DNA of 36,639 bases from Saccharicrinis sp. (lineage in GTDB: Bacteria; Bacteroidota; Bacteroidia; Bacteroidales; Marinilabiliaceae), in NCBI GenBank assembly GCA_024635555.1, contig JAGXIO010000248.1, positions 1-36,639 on the forward strand, written 5' to 3'. The position numbers and the translations under genes are program-made. Shown piece after piece: positions 8,341 through 16,556 of the stretch. A model generated the notes under the pieces. It was not told the DNA's origin. It saw nothing but the letters and a program-made list of their open reading frames with translations, and made no database searches. Within the stretch, counting starts at the first letter, position 1. Each line of letters opens with the position of its first letter.

Positions 8341-8512
8341 TGCTGATGTGCTGATGTGGGGATGTGCTGATGTACTGATGTGCTGATGTACTGATGTACT
8401 GATGTGCTGATGTGCTGATGTGAGGATGTGAGGATGTGAGGATGTGCTGATGTGGGGATTTATGGATGTGCTGATGTGGGGATGCGGCGATGATGTGGGG
8501 ATTTGGGGATGT
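8341..8512. repeat. octanucleotide tandem repeat array (TGCTGATG)
   Basis: Nineteen consecutive 8-bp units from 8341 to 8492, most often TGCTGATG, with variants TACTGATG, TGAGGATG and TGGGGATG, then a degenerate tail to about 8512. Variation sits at unit positions 2-4 while GATG is nearly constant. It lies between the EamA transporter gene and the porQ promoter. The minus strand is open through it (HISTSAHP-like residues), but this is only translated repeat and is not called a gene. Confidence 0.9.
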
Positions 8513-8551
8513 GTATTCATCTATCAGCTTACCAGCTTTTTGGGTGGCTAC

Positions 8552-9460
8552 TTATATCCTTTTGAATTGAGTTTCAGACTTTTTGAATTTTATCTGCGAC
8601 ACAAACAATCCGCTTACCACTATTACAATACCCAATATTTTTTGTAGGTCGATGGTGTCACCAATAATCCACCACGCAAACAATGCTGTGAACACCGGGA
8701 TAAGGTTGGTGAACATATTTGTTTTGGCCACGCCCAAAAACTTAATGGCCTTGGTAAAAAAAACAAAAGCCAGCGACGAGGCAAAAACCGCCAACTGAAG
8801 CACGGCTATCCACGACTCCTTGGTAATAGTTGTCGTCATCAAACCTTTAAATTCCCAAATAAAAAAGAAAGGGGTAAACATAAAAATGCCTATGAAGTTT
8901 TGATAAGCGACAATATTTATGGCAGAGTAATTTTGCGAAAGTTTTTTTAACGACAATGAATATCCTATAGTGCTGAAAACGGCAACCAGCATAAGCATGA
9001 TACCCAATAAGGATGCTTTGAGCTCAAAACCATTTTCCAATACCATAATACCTATGCCAAAAAACGAAATAAACATGCCTAAAACAGCCCATGCCGTTAT
9101 CTTCTCCTTTAAAAATAAAAAGGCAAACAGTGTGGCAAATAAAGGTATGGTGGATACAATGACAGCCGCAAGGGTACTGGACACCAATTTAACACCAAAA
9201 CTTTCGCCCATAAAATATAAAAAAGGCTCAAAAAAAGCCACCAACAACATCAGTTTAAAATCCTCCCTTTTTATCACTTTCAATCTGCGCGTAAGCACTA
9301 AGAATAAAAACAAAAGAACAGCACTTATTATCAATCGGAAAATAACAGTGGTAATAGGGTTAAGCGATTCGTAGGCCACTTTTACCCACACAAACGAAAG
9401 AGCCCAAAAAATCATGGACAGCACAATGTAAATTACCGACGACAAACTTGTTTTAACCAT
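8552..9460 (-). CDS. EamA-family (DMT superfamily) transporter
   Basis: An inner-membrane permease of 302 residues with about ten hydrophobic helices in two EamA repeats (about 5-135 and 148-285), the usual size and layout. The first helix has the family pattern FWALSFVWVKVAYE and the second repeat ends WWIIGDTIDLQKILGIVIV. EamA proteins export metabolites such as amino acids or nucleosides; the substrate here cannot be told. The open frame reaches 9490, but the start MVKTSLSS at 9460 is preferred: a -7 element at 9479-9486 would place the transcript start downstream of the longer alternative. Gene alone on its strand. Confidence 0.88.
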   Translation of the reverse strand: MVKTSLSSVIYIVLSMIFWALSFVWVKVAYESLNPITTVIFRLIISAVLLFLFLVLTRRLKVIKREDFKLMLLVAFFEPFLYFMGESFGVKLVSSTLAAVIVSTIPLFATLFAFLFLKEKITAWAVLGMFISFFGIGIMVLENGFELKASLLGIMLMLVAVFSTIGYSLSLKKLSQNYSAINIVAYQNFIGIFMFTPFFFIWEFKGLMTTTITKESWIAVLQLAVFASSLAFVFFTKAIKFLGVAKTNMFTNLIPVFTALFAWWIIGDTIDLQKILGIVIVVSGLFVSQIKFKKSETQFKRI

Positions 9461-9478
9461 AGCAAAAAATTTGTGCGG

Positions 9479-9508
9479 CAAAAGTAACATTTTTACAGGT
9501 ATTGCAAC
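9479..9508 (-). promoter_or_regulatory. promoter of the EamA transporter gene
   Basis: On the minus strand GTTG (9508-9505) and TACTTTTG (9486-9479) are 18 bp apart, close to TTTG-N19-TAnnTTTG. The predicted transcript start is near 9472, 12 nt before the chosen ATG. Confidence 0.45.
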
Positions 9509-9512
9509 ATGA

Positions 9513-9544
9513 TTTGCAGTTCCTTATATTTTTATCTAATTTAG
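9513..9544 (+). promoter_or_regulatory. promoter of the gene at 9576
   Basis: TTTG (9513-9516), 20 bp, then TAATTTAG (9537-9544), which differs from TAnnTTTG at one base. It lies 31 bp before the ATG. It is divergent from the EamA promoter; the two share about 30 bp. Confidence 0.4.
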
Positions 9545-9575
9545 GTGCGAATGCTTCATCTTAAAATTTTTATAG

Positions 9576-10277
9576 ATGCCCTACAGACGACTCCCAAATA
9601 CTGATTTGGCACGGTTACGTGCGTTAAAGGCTGCCTTTGATAAGGGTAAGGTTAATTATCCTTATGATATCGCTTATTCGCAAAAGCTTTATCTTAAAAT
9701 TCAAGCTGTATTATCGCAATTTGAGCAAACCTTATCACAGTATAATTTTAGCAAGGAACGGCAATTCAGTTGCAGTAAACTGCTGTCCGAACACTTTAAA
9801 GCTGCACGCCTGTACGTATCGCATTTTATTCAGGTTTTAAATTTTTGCATTATCCGCAACGAAATGAAACCGGCCGTGCGCTTACACTTTGGACTATCTA
9901 TTAACGATAAAACGGTACCTGATTTAGGCACAGAGCCACAATTGTTAATTTGGGGGAAACGAGTGCTTGAGGGCGAACAAAAAAGAACCATGGAAGGCGG
10001 TTCACGAATTTACAATCCATCCATAGCCATGGTCAGCATCCGATTCGAGAAATTTGTGGAGCATTACAATAACCACAAAGACTTACTTGGCATCACCCAA
10101 AAAATGCACGAAAAAGTTCTGCATATGCGCACTAACGTAGATGCACTTATTGTGAACTTATGGAACGGAATAGAAGAGAACTTCAATCATCTTGACGCAC
10201 CCGAAAAAAGAAAGGCTTGTGCCGAATATGGCGTTGTTTACGTGACGCGTTCCGACGAAAAAGAGGAGATAGAATAG
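9576..10277 (+). CDS. conserved-looking protein of unknown function
   Basis: A soluble protein of 233 residues that I do not recognise. There is no signal peptide, membrane helix or known catalytic motif. The N-terminus is basic and helical (MPYRRLPNTDLARLRALKAAF). Residues 40-110 look like long amphipathic helices. The middle has a striking SRIYNPSIAMVSIRF stretch preceded by GKRVLEGEQKRTMEGG. The C-terminal 90 residues are again helical and end acidic (RSDEKEEIE). The even composition and a plausible promoter support a real gene. It converges on the CPBP protease gene with only 20 bp between stops and shares a short divergent promoter region with the EamA gene. No function is offered. Confidence 0.8.
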   Translation: MPYRRLPNTDLARLRALKAAFDKGKVNYPYDIAYSQKLYLKIQAVLSQFEQTLSQYNFSKERQFSCSKLLSEHFKAARLYVSHFIQVLNFCIIRNEMKPAVRLHFGLSINDKTVPDLGTEPQLLIWGKRVLEGEQKRTMEGGSRIYNPSIAMVSIRFEKFVEHYNNHKDLLGITQKMHEKVLHMRTNVDALIVNLWNGIEENFNHLDAPEKRKACAEYGVVYVTRSDEKEEIE

Positions 10278-10297
10278 CTTGCCGCACTATGTTTTAT

Positions 10298-11218
10298 TCA
10301 CAATGCTTGATTCACAATGTTTGCTTTATTTAATCGCTTGCACAGCACCAATATAAGCACTATAGTGACTCCACTCGTAACAACCCAAATAACATCAGGG
10401 TATTCGCTACCGGCTTCTAAGGGGTTTACTCCCGCTGCACTATCGCTCATATACCATTGATAAAGTACAAATGCCATAAAGTTATTGGTAAAATGTGCCA
10501 ATATGGGCAGCCAGATGTTACCGCTGAACACCATCAAATACCCGAAGATAACGCCCAACACAAAGCGTGGCAAAAACCCAAAAAACTGAACGTGGATGGC
10601 ACTGAATAAGGCTGCTGTAACAAAAACCGCCCAATGTGGATTTTTAAAAGTAGATTGAAATATCTTTTGTAGCGCACCCCTAAACATGAGCTCTTCTCCA
10701 ATGGCCGGCAAAACAGCAATGATAATAACATTAATAATGTGCTGCGACCAATGCGTGGAAACCAAAAATAATTCGGTGATTTCCTTCGCGGCAAGTTCCT
10801 TTTCGTGCATCCACGTTTCTAAACCTGCCAAATAATCGGGTAAAACCAAACTGTTATTGAAAACTCCTAAAAAAGTAATAAAAGGTTGTGAGGCAACAAC
10901 CACCATCACCGATATGAGTAGGTAAATCCCTGTCCTATTTTTTAAATCTCTATCGCCAGGCAATATGGAACCACTGGTAAGCACTTCAAAAAGCACGGGC
11001 GGCAGAATAAACAAACCTATACTCTGGAATATCTGAAAAAACTTTAAAAATGCAATATTGGCCATTAAAGCATTGGGATCCATCAGTGCCCCGCTGCCCC
11101 AAAATAATATGGCCACTGCGATGCCCAAAATGGTAATAACGAGCCACGATGCAAGCGTTAATATAATAAGCAGCAATAATTGCTGCACGGGGGCAATGTT
11201 ACTGAAATACTGTTTCAC
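10298..11218 (-). CDS. CPBP-family intramembrane metalloprotease
   Basis: A polytopic membrane protein of 306 residues with about eight hydrophobic helices. It carries the three motifs of the CPBP (Abi, CAAX-processing-like) family: EELMFR (175-180), FSAIH with His209, and HFTNN with His242 and Asn246, whose side chains form the metal and active site in Rce1-type proteases. In bacteria these proteins process or sense membrane substrates, and some give immunity to self-made bacteriocins; nothing nearby suggests a bacteriocin. The start at 11218 gives a short cytoplasmic N-terminus before the first helix. Single gene, convergent with the gene at 9576. Confidence 0.9.
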   Translation of the reverse strand: MKQYFSNIAPVQQLLLLIILTLASWLVITILGIAVAILFWGSGALMDPNALMANIAFLKFFQIFQSIGLFILPPVLFEVLTSGSILPGDRDLKNRTGIYLLISVMVVVASQPFITFLGVFNNSLVLPDYLAGLETWMHEKELAAKEITELFLVSTHWSQHIINVIIIAVLPAIGEELMFRGALQKIFQSTFKNPHWAVFVTAALFSAIHVQFFGFLPRFVLGVIFGYLMVFSGNIWLPILAHFTNNFMAFVLYQWYMSDSAAGVNPLEAGSEYPDVIWVVTSGVTIVLILVLCKRLNKANIVNQAL

Positions 11219-11742
11219 GTGATTGTTTATATTTGAGCGTACAATATAAATGCAATTTTTGATGAAGCAAACAGGAAGGGGGGCTATTGGATTAGGGCTA
11301 CGATTAAGCCATCAACCCGTACCATTTTATTGTATTCTTTTTAGTTTAAGTAGTTCATCTAAGAAAACCCTCTTTTTTATTATTACCTCTTCGTGATTAC
11401 CCCTAACCCCTAAAGGGGAATTGGCTTTTGCCGGAGAGTTCTGGTTCTCCTTTTAGGGAGTTAGAGTGTTTTTAGAAGAGAGATTGTTCCGTTTTCTTAT
11501 AGCCACTAAGTAGTTTTATTTCCATACAAATTCATTTTTACGAATGAATGGATTGCTCAATATCAGATTCAATAAGCACGACATAAAATGTTGCTCAAAG
11601 ATTGTTGGGTGAGCCAATTTGATTTTTACCAATAAAAACCAACTCCATCCATGATGCATAAATCAGTAGGGCTTAAATGTATTTATAGGTTAAGCCTTAA
11701 AGTATATTGATTGGAGATGTCGAACCTATGAAAAAAAAGCAA
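11219..11742. other. 524-bp intergenic region with no gene found
   Basis: Both strands lack a convincing ORF. The region holds an imperfect inverted repeat at 11401-11468 (listed separately) and the upstream region of the CPBP gene. The rest is AT-rich sequence in which I see no further structure. No tRNA-like cloverleaf was recognised. Confidence 0.6.
11401..11468. repeat. imperfect palindromic intergenic element
   Basis: Left arm CTAACCCCTAAAGGGGA (from 11404) and right arm CTCCTTTTAGGGAGTTAG (to about 11465) are imperfect reverse complements around a 25-nt centre. The left arm also contains its own small palindrome CCCCTAAAGGGG. It may be a dispersed palindromic repeat or a stem at a transcript end. 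Confidence 0.5.
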
Positions 11743-12120
11743 CTATACTTCCGCAGTTTGTCTGGATGTGAGCCACTCCAAAGCCTTTTCTTTAGAATCA
11801 AAGGCTCTAACATCACGTCCGGTTAATCTAGTTACACCGTTGTAAACCACACGAAGCAAGCCATTTACACCATATATAGCACTAATCTTCATGTATTCTT
11901 TATTGCCACCGATAAAATCTGCAATCATATTTCGGATGTCTTTATTAAAGTGCATCCCTTCCATGCTGGTTAATGCAACTACTGATTTAGGTGGTTGACT
12001 TCGAATATGCTTTATACTAGCGTCAATCAAATATTTGAAATCTTCAAGGGTTTTTAACCCTTCGAAATCCATAAAATAAATTGACTCTCCTTTGTGCTTA
12101 ATAAATACAGGCGTTCTCAT
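11743..12120 (-). CDS. SpoIIAA/STAS-SEC14-like small protein
   Basis: A soluble protein of 125 residues. It alternates strands and helices: VFIKHKGESIYFMDFEGL, a helix LKTLEDFKYLIDASIKHIRSQ, the strand SVVALTSMEGMHF, then an amphipathic helix, a second strand ISAIYGVNGL and a C-terminal segment AFDSKEKALEWLTS. This order fits the SpoIIAA-like (CRAL-TRIO/STAS-related) fold, and the ending 'FDSKEKALEWL' is typical of that group. No enzymatic residue stands out; lipid binding or signalling is only suggested by the fold. It lies 142 bp before the rapA stop on the same strand, in an AT-rich gap, so it probably has its own transcript. Moderate confidence in the family, low in function. Confidence 0.72.
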   Translation of the reverse strand: MRTPVFIKHKGESIYFMDFEGLKTLEDFKYLIDASIKHIRSQPPKSVVALTSMEGMHFNKDIRNMIADFIGGNKEYMKISAIYGVNGLLRVVYNGVTRLTGRDVRAFDSKEKALEWLTSRQTAEV

Positions 12121-12262
12121 AGAGTTAAGTTTTTGTTGAATGCTTTAACAGTTAAACATAGGTTTATTTTGGCGACGCAATATAATAAATAATTATAAAA
12201 TAATAAATAACTTTTTCACCATCTGATAATTATTAAGATACATTTATCAATCAAACACTAAA

Positions 12263-15091
12263 CTACTCTTTCCGAATAATCTGCAAGGCATCCAATCGAA
12301 CACGTGCTTTTTTTATTATTGTTGATAATGTTTCACGTTCTTCAATTGCTGTCTGAATTTCGTCAGTTCGAATGTGTTTGTTCTTTTTTTGTAATGCGGC
12401 AAGCCGATCTATTTCATGATTCAGCGTGAGATTCATTCGTTGCAAACCCTTTGTTATTTCTTTCTCGCCCAATTCTTTTGCGATTTTTGTTGCGGATGAA
12501 ATCATATTCGGCAGTATAGCATCTACGAATGCATCATTTTCGAGCAAAGTGTCTATACTGCTTGGTTTTAAATTTTTATTGAGCATTTCAACAGAATAAC
12601 TGTCTGTTACCTCATTTCCGGCATGATCGATTACAATGCGCAATGGTGTATGCGGAAGGAAGCGGTCTATATCAATACTTTGTTTGCCTCCTGTTTCAAG
12701 CACAAAAAGCAATTCAAGTAATAGGGCAGGATTGCCGGTTCCTCTAATAACTCCACAGCTGGCGCTCCCAACTGTTGAGCTTAGCACCATGTCGATAGCT
12801 CCTGTTGCCATGGGATGATCCCAACTGAGGAAACTAATATCTTCTCTACTAAGTGCTCGTTTCCTGTCGAATGTAACTTGTATTCCTTCGCGTGGAATAG
12901 ACGGAAACACCTCCGTGTTCATCGAAGAAGGATGTAACAGGTAGGTTCGGGCAGCAAGATCTTCCATCTCTATGTCAAAATGCTGAAAGACTTTTGTCAA
13001 GTAGATTTCCAGTGCGCTATCTTTATCTTCGCTTTGAATTTGTGCTATCAATTTTTTGGCTACTTTCGGGCGAAATGAATTCATTTCCAGTAATCGATCA
13101 CGTCCTTCGGCAAGGTTTTTCTTCAATTCCTTTTGAAAGTTAGCTGTTTCTGCAATCAATGTTTCCAGTTGGAAACTTGCATCTTTAAATGACGGTGTTT
13201 TGGCAATATTTAGAAGTCGCTTACTAAATAATTTAGAAATAATATTCCCTCCTTCAAGATTGGTATTAAAAGCATCCAAGCCCTCATGAAACCATCTAAC
13301 CATGATTTGCTGTGGGCTGCCAACCAAATACGGAATATGAATATGGATGTCCTTTTTTTGTCCTATGCGGTCGAGGCGACCTATTCGCTGCTCCAATAAT
13401 TCGGGATGAAATGGCACATCAAATAATATGAGATGATGGGCGAATTGAAAATTGCGACCTTCACTTCCTATTTCTGAACAGAGGAGTATTTGGGCACTAT
13501 GAGAGTCTGCAAACAATGCGGCGTTTCTATCCCGTTGCACCAGCGTGAGGTCTTCGTGAAAAACGCCTACTTTAATATTGATAAACTTACTTAAGGCCGA
13601 TTCTAACGCCAAAACCTTTTCTTTAGAAGTGCATATGAGCAGGATTTTTGCAGGATACAATTCCTTCATCTTCTTTACAAGCCATCCTAGACGAGGGTCT
13701 TCATCAAACCAAAATTGTTGTACACCTTTGATTTCTGAAGCAATTTCCCTATCATAAGAAAACTCATTCGTTACCCGTTCAATCCAAAGCTTATGATTTT
13801 CTTCTGCCTGAATGGGAATTACATGTGCTATTCGTTTAGGGAATCCGCTCATAGCCAATCGGGTATTCCGAAATAAAACTCTACCCGGCCCATGTTGATC
13901 AAGCAAATCTTCAATAAGGTTGTGGGTTGCTATTTCATCCTTATTGTCTAGTGAAGCAATTCTTTGTTTCGGAAAAATAGCCTCTAATAGCTTTACATCT
14001 TTCGTTGTAAGGTCTTTACCTACAGATAGTTTTTCGACAAGATTAGCAATTTCTTTATTGCCCTCCGATTCGTTTATAAAATCATTGTAATTATTATATC
14101 GAATTGGATCGAGTAATCGAAGTCGTGCAAAATGACTCTCTACGCCTAATTGTTCCGGGGTAGCCGTTAGGAGTAGTAATCCTTTTGCTACCTGGCTTAA
14201 TAACTCCACAATACTATACTCAGGGCTTACCTCGTTAACAGACCATTCGAGGTGATGCGCTTCGTCCACCACCAGCATATCCCAGCTAGCAGAAATGGCT
14301 TGCTGACTTCGTTTTTTTGAAGCTGCCAAAAACTCGACACTACAAATTATCAATTGATCATCGAGAAAAGGATTTCCATCGGGTGCATTATCCTCCAGAG
14401 CCATACATCGTTCTTCATCGAAAATATTAAACCACAGGTTAAATCTTCGCAAAACCTCTACAAACCACTGGTGTATGAGCGAATCGGGAACAAGAATGAG
14501 CACCCTTGATATTCGTCCACTCACCAATAAACGATGTAGAATCAGACATGCCTCAATGGTTTTTCCAAGTCCCACCTGATCCGACAACAAAACACGAGGA
14601 GCAAAACGCGAACTCACCTCATGTGCAATATAAAGTTGATGTGGAATTAAATCTATTTTTCCACCCACAAACCCATGTACCGGAGATATTCTTCTTCTGT
14701 AATTGTGATAAAGTGTTTCTCTGCGCAAGGCAAACATTTCAGGCGAATCAACATCACCCATAAAAAGTCGATCATCCACACTATGTGTAATAGACATAAC
14801 TCCAAGCTCCGACTCATGCAACTTTCTGTTTTTGCCATAATACACATAAAGGGCATCTTTGAGTTCAATTTGTTCAATCAGCATGGATTGTCCTTGCTTA
14901 TCCACGATGGTATCTCCGAGTTTAAAAATAACTCGGAGCAAAGGAGCACTTTCTATGGCATACAGTCGCATTTCGTCGGATACCGGAAAATATATCTTCA
15001 CCTTTCCTTTGCTCACTTCTGTTACATGACCAACTCCGAGTTCAGGTTCTCCAGAACTGGAATATCTTTGGTCAGGAAAAAAATCTCCCAT
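12263..15091 (-). CDS. rapA: RapA-like SNF2-family ATPase
   Basis: A 942-residue Swi2/Snf2 ATPase close in size to E. coli RapA (968), which binds RNA polymerase and recycles stalled complexes. Residues 15-100 look like the Tudor-like N-terminal domain. Helicase motifs follow: DQVGLGKTIEA (171-181, Walker A), DEAHH (276-280), LLLTATPEQLG and, in the second lobe, GSEGRNFQFAHHLILFDVP and QRIGRLDRIGQ (motif VI). The 250-residue C-terminal region is partly coiled and ends with basic helices, as in RapA. The start codon is 1 nt past the stop of the VF530 gene, and GGAGA across that stop acts as its ribosome site, so the two are translated together. Recycling activity in this organism is inferred. 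RapA is best known from gammaproteobacteria. Confidence 0.88.
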   Translation of the reverse strand: MGDFFPDQRYSSSGEPELGVGHVTEVSKGKVKIYFPVSDEMRLYAIESAPLLRVIFKLGDTIVDKQGQSMLIEQIELKDALYVYYGKNRKLHESELGVMSITHSVDDRLFMGDVDSPEMFALRRETLYHNYRRRISPVHGFVGGKIDLIPHQLYIAHEVSSRFAPRVLLSDQVGLGKTIEACLILHRLLVSGRISRVLILVPDSLIHQWFVEVLRRFNLWFNIFDEERCMALEDNAPDGNPFLDDQLIICSVEFLAASKKRSQQAISASWDMLVVDEAHHLEWSVNEVSPEYSIVELLSQVAKGLLLLTATPEQLGVESHFARLRLLDPIRYNNYNDFINESEGNKEIANLVEKLSVGKDLTTKDVKLLEAIFPKQRIASLDNKDEIATHNLIEDLLDQHGPGRVLFRNTRLAMSGFPKRIAHVIPIQAEENHKLWIERVTNEFSYDREIASEIKGVQQFWFDEDPRLGWLVKKMKELYPAKILLICTSKEKVLALESALSKFINIKVGVFHEDLTLVQRDRNAALFADSHSAQILLCSEIGSEGRNFQFAHHLILFDVPFHPELLEQRIGRLDRIGQKKDIHIHIPYLVGSPQQIMVRWFHEGLDAFNTNLEGGNIISKLFSKRLLNIAKTPSFKDASFQLETLIAETANFQKELKKNLAEGRDRLLEMNSFRPKVAKKLIAQIQSEDKDSALEIYLTKVFQHFDIEMEDLAARTYLLHPSSMNTEVFPSIPREGIQVTFDRKRALSREDISFLSWDHPMATGAIDMVLSSTVGSASCGVIRGTGNPALLLELLFVLETGGKQSIDIDRFLPHTPLRIVIDHAGNEVTDSYSVEMLNKNLKPSSIDTLLENDAFVDAILPNMISSATKIAKELGEKEITKGLQRMNLTLNHEIDRLAALQKKNKHIRTDEIQTAIEERETLSTIIKKARVRLDALQIIRKE

Positions 15092-15092
15092 A

Positions 15093-15338
15093 TTATCTCC
15101 TCTTCTTTGCTAAATCAAGATAAAGGTGTTCAACTTTATCTCTTGCCCATTGTGTTTTTCTTAAAAACTTTAGGCTGGATTTAATTGAAGGGTTATCTTT
15201 AAAACAATTGATATTTATTTTCATTGCCAATCTTTCCCAACCATACGCTTCCACTAGCTCCTCTAGTATCGTTATCAATTTCACCCCGTGCAAGGGGTTG
15301 TTGGGTTGTTCTTTTTCTTGAATATTTTCTTTGTCCAT
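15093..15338 (-). CDS. VF530/DUF2132 family DNA-binding protein
   Basis: A small basic protein of 81 residues. It contains the signature order [41 protein letters not shown] and [11 protein letters not shown], which identifies the VF530 family; the member from Vibrio fischeri was reported to be a helical double-strand DNA binder. The gene leads a two-gene unit with rapA (1-nt gap, shared ribosome-binding region), implying related work on nucleic acids. Residues 1-14 are an acidic, disordered leader. Start chosen as the only in-frame ATG. No promoter match was found upstream. Confidence 0.88.
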   Translation of the reverse strand: MDKENIQEKEQPNNPLHGVKLITILEELVEAYGWERLAMKININCFKDNPSIKSSLKFLRKTQWARDKVEHLYLDLAKKRR

Positions 15339-15676
15339 TTTCTATTTAACTTGAATTCAATCGGAACAGTATACTGGATTACTCCGCCTATACACAGCAA
15401 TCCCGAACTTACGAATTTATTCGACTAATATATACTTTTTCACTATTGTCCGGTAAAATGTTAATGAGGAAGATGAGGAACTCTTTTATGTAGAGAGCTA
15501 AGGGTGAAATATCTGGGATTGCAGAGCCACATTCGCATCTGCTGTTACAGACTTTAATGAGCGAATATAGTAATTGGCTATGAAAAAACAAATAGTTAAC
15601 TGTAAAGGAGAAATACTACTTTAGTTAGATTGTATTGCTAGAATTTGACTCTTTGCGTTTGAGAGGGGTAAAAATC
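15339..15676. other. 338-bp intergenic region with no gene found
   Basis: The only ORF here is a 60-codon minus-strand frame (15409-15591) whose translation looks random and which lacks a promoter or ribosome site. The side near 15338 must hold the promoter of the VF530-rapA unit and the side near 15677 the end of the DUF4249 transcript, but neither a consensus promoter nor a terminator is visible. Confidence 0.5.
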
Positions 15677-16552
15677 TTAATCGGAGGTAATTTTTATCAA
15701 TGGTGCAATACCAACTCCTGTCCAACGACCCAATCCCCCTTGGATATTGGTTTCAATTCGGTTTCCATTAAAGGCGAATGGATTTTCATTTCCTGATAAA
15801 TCGGTAAAAAGACTTTTTAATACGCGGTAAGATATTGAATCTACTGCCCCAGGAACCACCCAAATCGTATCACGAAGATCGTATTGAAATCTGGGATAGA
15901 CGTCATAAAAAAAAGCTTTTGGATTGGCTGAATAATTACGCATTTCACGAACACGAAGTATTCTTTTCCAAGCCAAACCCTGATTATCTGCTGAGGCAAA
16001 ACCAACTCCCTGAAGGGTCGGATGAAAGCTCTCCTTGGAGAAAGCACTTTTAACCAATGGGAATAAATAAACTTTTCCGGCTTGAGGAGGTGCAACTATA
16101 TATTCTGGATAACCAGTTGAATCCGTTTGAGGTATGAAACGTGTATCAACAACCTCTGGCTTAGGCGGAATTGTAGTGGAAGCTGTCAGTACCTGTTGAT
16201 TTACCTCTATAATTAAATCATATTTAACACCCTCTTCTCCTTTCAATTGTACACTCTTATATATAAAAGGAGGGAAAAATCGATTTTCTCGATAAATAGT
16301 AAGAACCTCTTCCTCTCCCTTAGATGAAAGCAAAGTGATTTTGGCATGATTTAAAAAAGTGCGAAGAATAGATACCGAATCATAATGAATTAGGTAGGGA
16401 GAACTCAGCGTCAAATGTATATGCGCCGAACGACCTGTCTCTATATAACCATCTACCACCACTTTTGATTCATAGTGAGGCTGATCCAGCTCCACCTCTT
16501 TTGAGCAAGAAAAAAGTACAAGTGCTAAAACCAGTATAAATAAAACCTTCAT
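15677..16552 (-). CDS. DUF4249 lipoprotein
   Basis: A 291-residue lipoprotein starting MKVLFILVLALVLFSCSKE, with lipobox Cys16. The body matches the DUF4249 pattern: a first strand region KVVVDGYIETGRSAHIHLTLSSPY, then strands and TASTTIPPKPEV, and a C-terminal region with NENPFAFNGNRIETNIQGGLGRWTGVG. The last motif is common at the end of this family. DUF4249 proteins are almost always paired with a TonB-dependent receptor, and here the start is 4 nt past the receptor stop (16557). It is probably an outer-membrane lipoprotein working with that receptor, for an unknown substrate. The frame is open further upstream to 16633, but MKVLF gives the signal peptide. Confidence 0.85.
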   Translation of the reverse strand: MKVLFILVLALVLFSCSKEVELDQPHYESKVVVDGYIETGRSAHIHLTLSSPYLIHYDSVSILRTFLNHAKITLLSSKGEEEVLTIYRENRFFPPFIYKSVQLKGEEGVKYDLIIEVNQQVLTASTTIPPKPEVVDTRFIPQTDSTGYPEYIVAPPQAGKVYLFPLVKSAFSKESFHPTLQGVGFASADNQGLAWKRILRVREMRNYSANPKAFFYDVYPRFQYDLRDTIWVVPGAVDSISYRVLKSLFTDLSGNENPFAFNGNRIETNIQGGLGRWTGVGIAPLIKITSD

Positions 16553-16556
16553 CCTA

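Noticed and set aside
8341-8512. Possible CRISPR array
   Set aside because: Units are 8 bp and directly adjacent, without spacers; no cas genes nearby. The same holds for the 7-bp arrays.
8224-8520. 98-codon minus-strand ORF with His-Ile-Ser-Thr-Ser repeats
   Set aside because: It is the translation of the octanucleotide array, overlaps the porQ start and promoter, and has no plausible protein composition.
10298-11218. CPBP 'Abi' protein as a phage-defence gene
   Set aside because: The family label Abi is historical; no phage-defence genes are nearby and the motifs only support a membrane protease.
14675-15184. 169-codon plus-strand ORF antisense to the rapA start
   Set aside because: Cysteine- and histidine-rich random-looking translation lying across two well-supported genes; a shadow ORF.
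15409-15591. 60-codon minus-strand ORF in the gap between the DUF4249 and VF530 genes
   Set aside because: No ribosome site, promoter or family-like pattern; an ORF of this size is expected by chance in AT-rich DNA.
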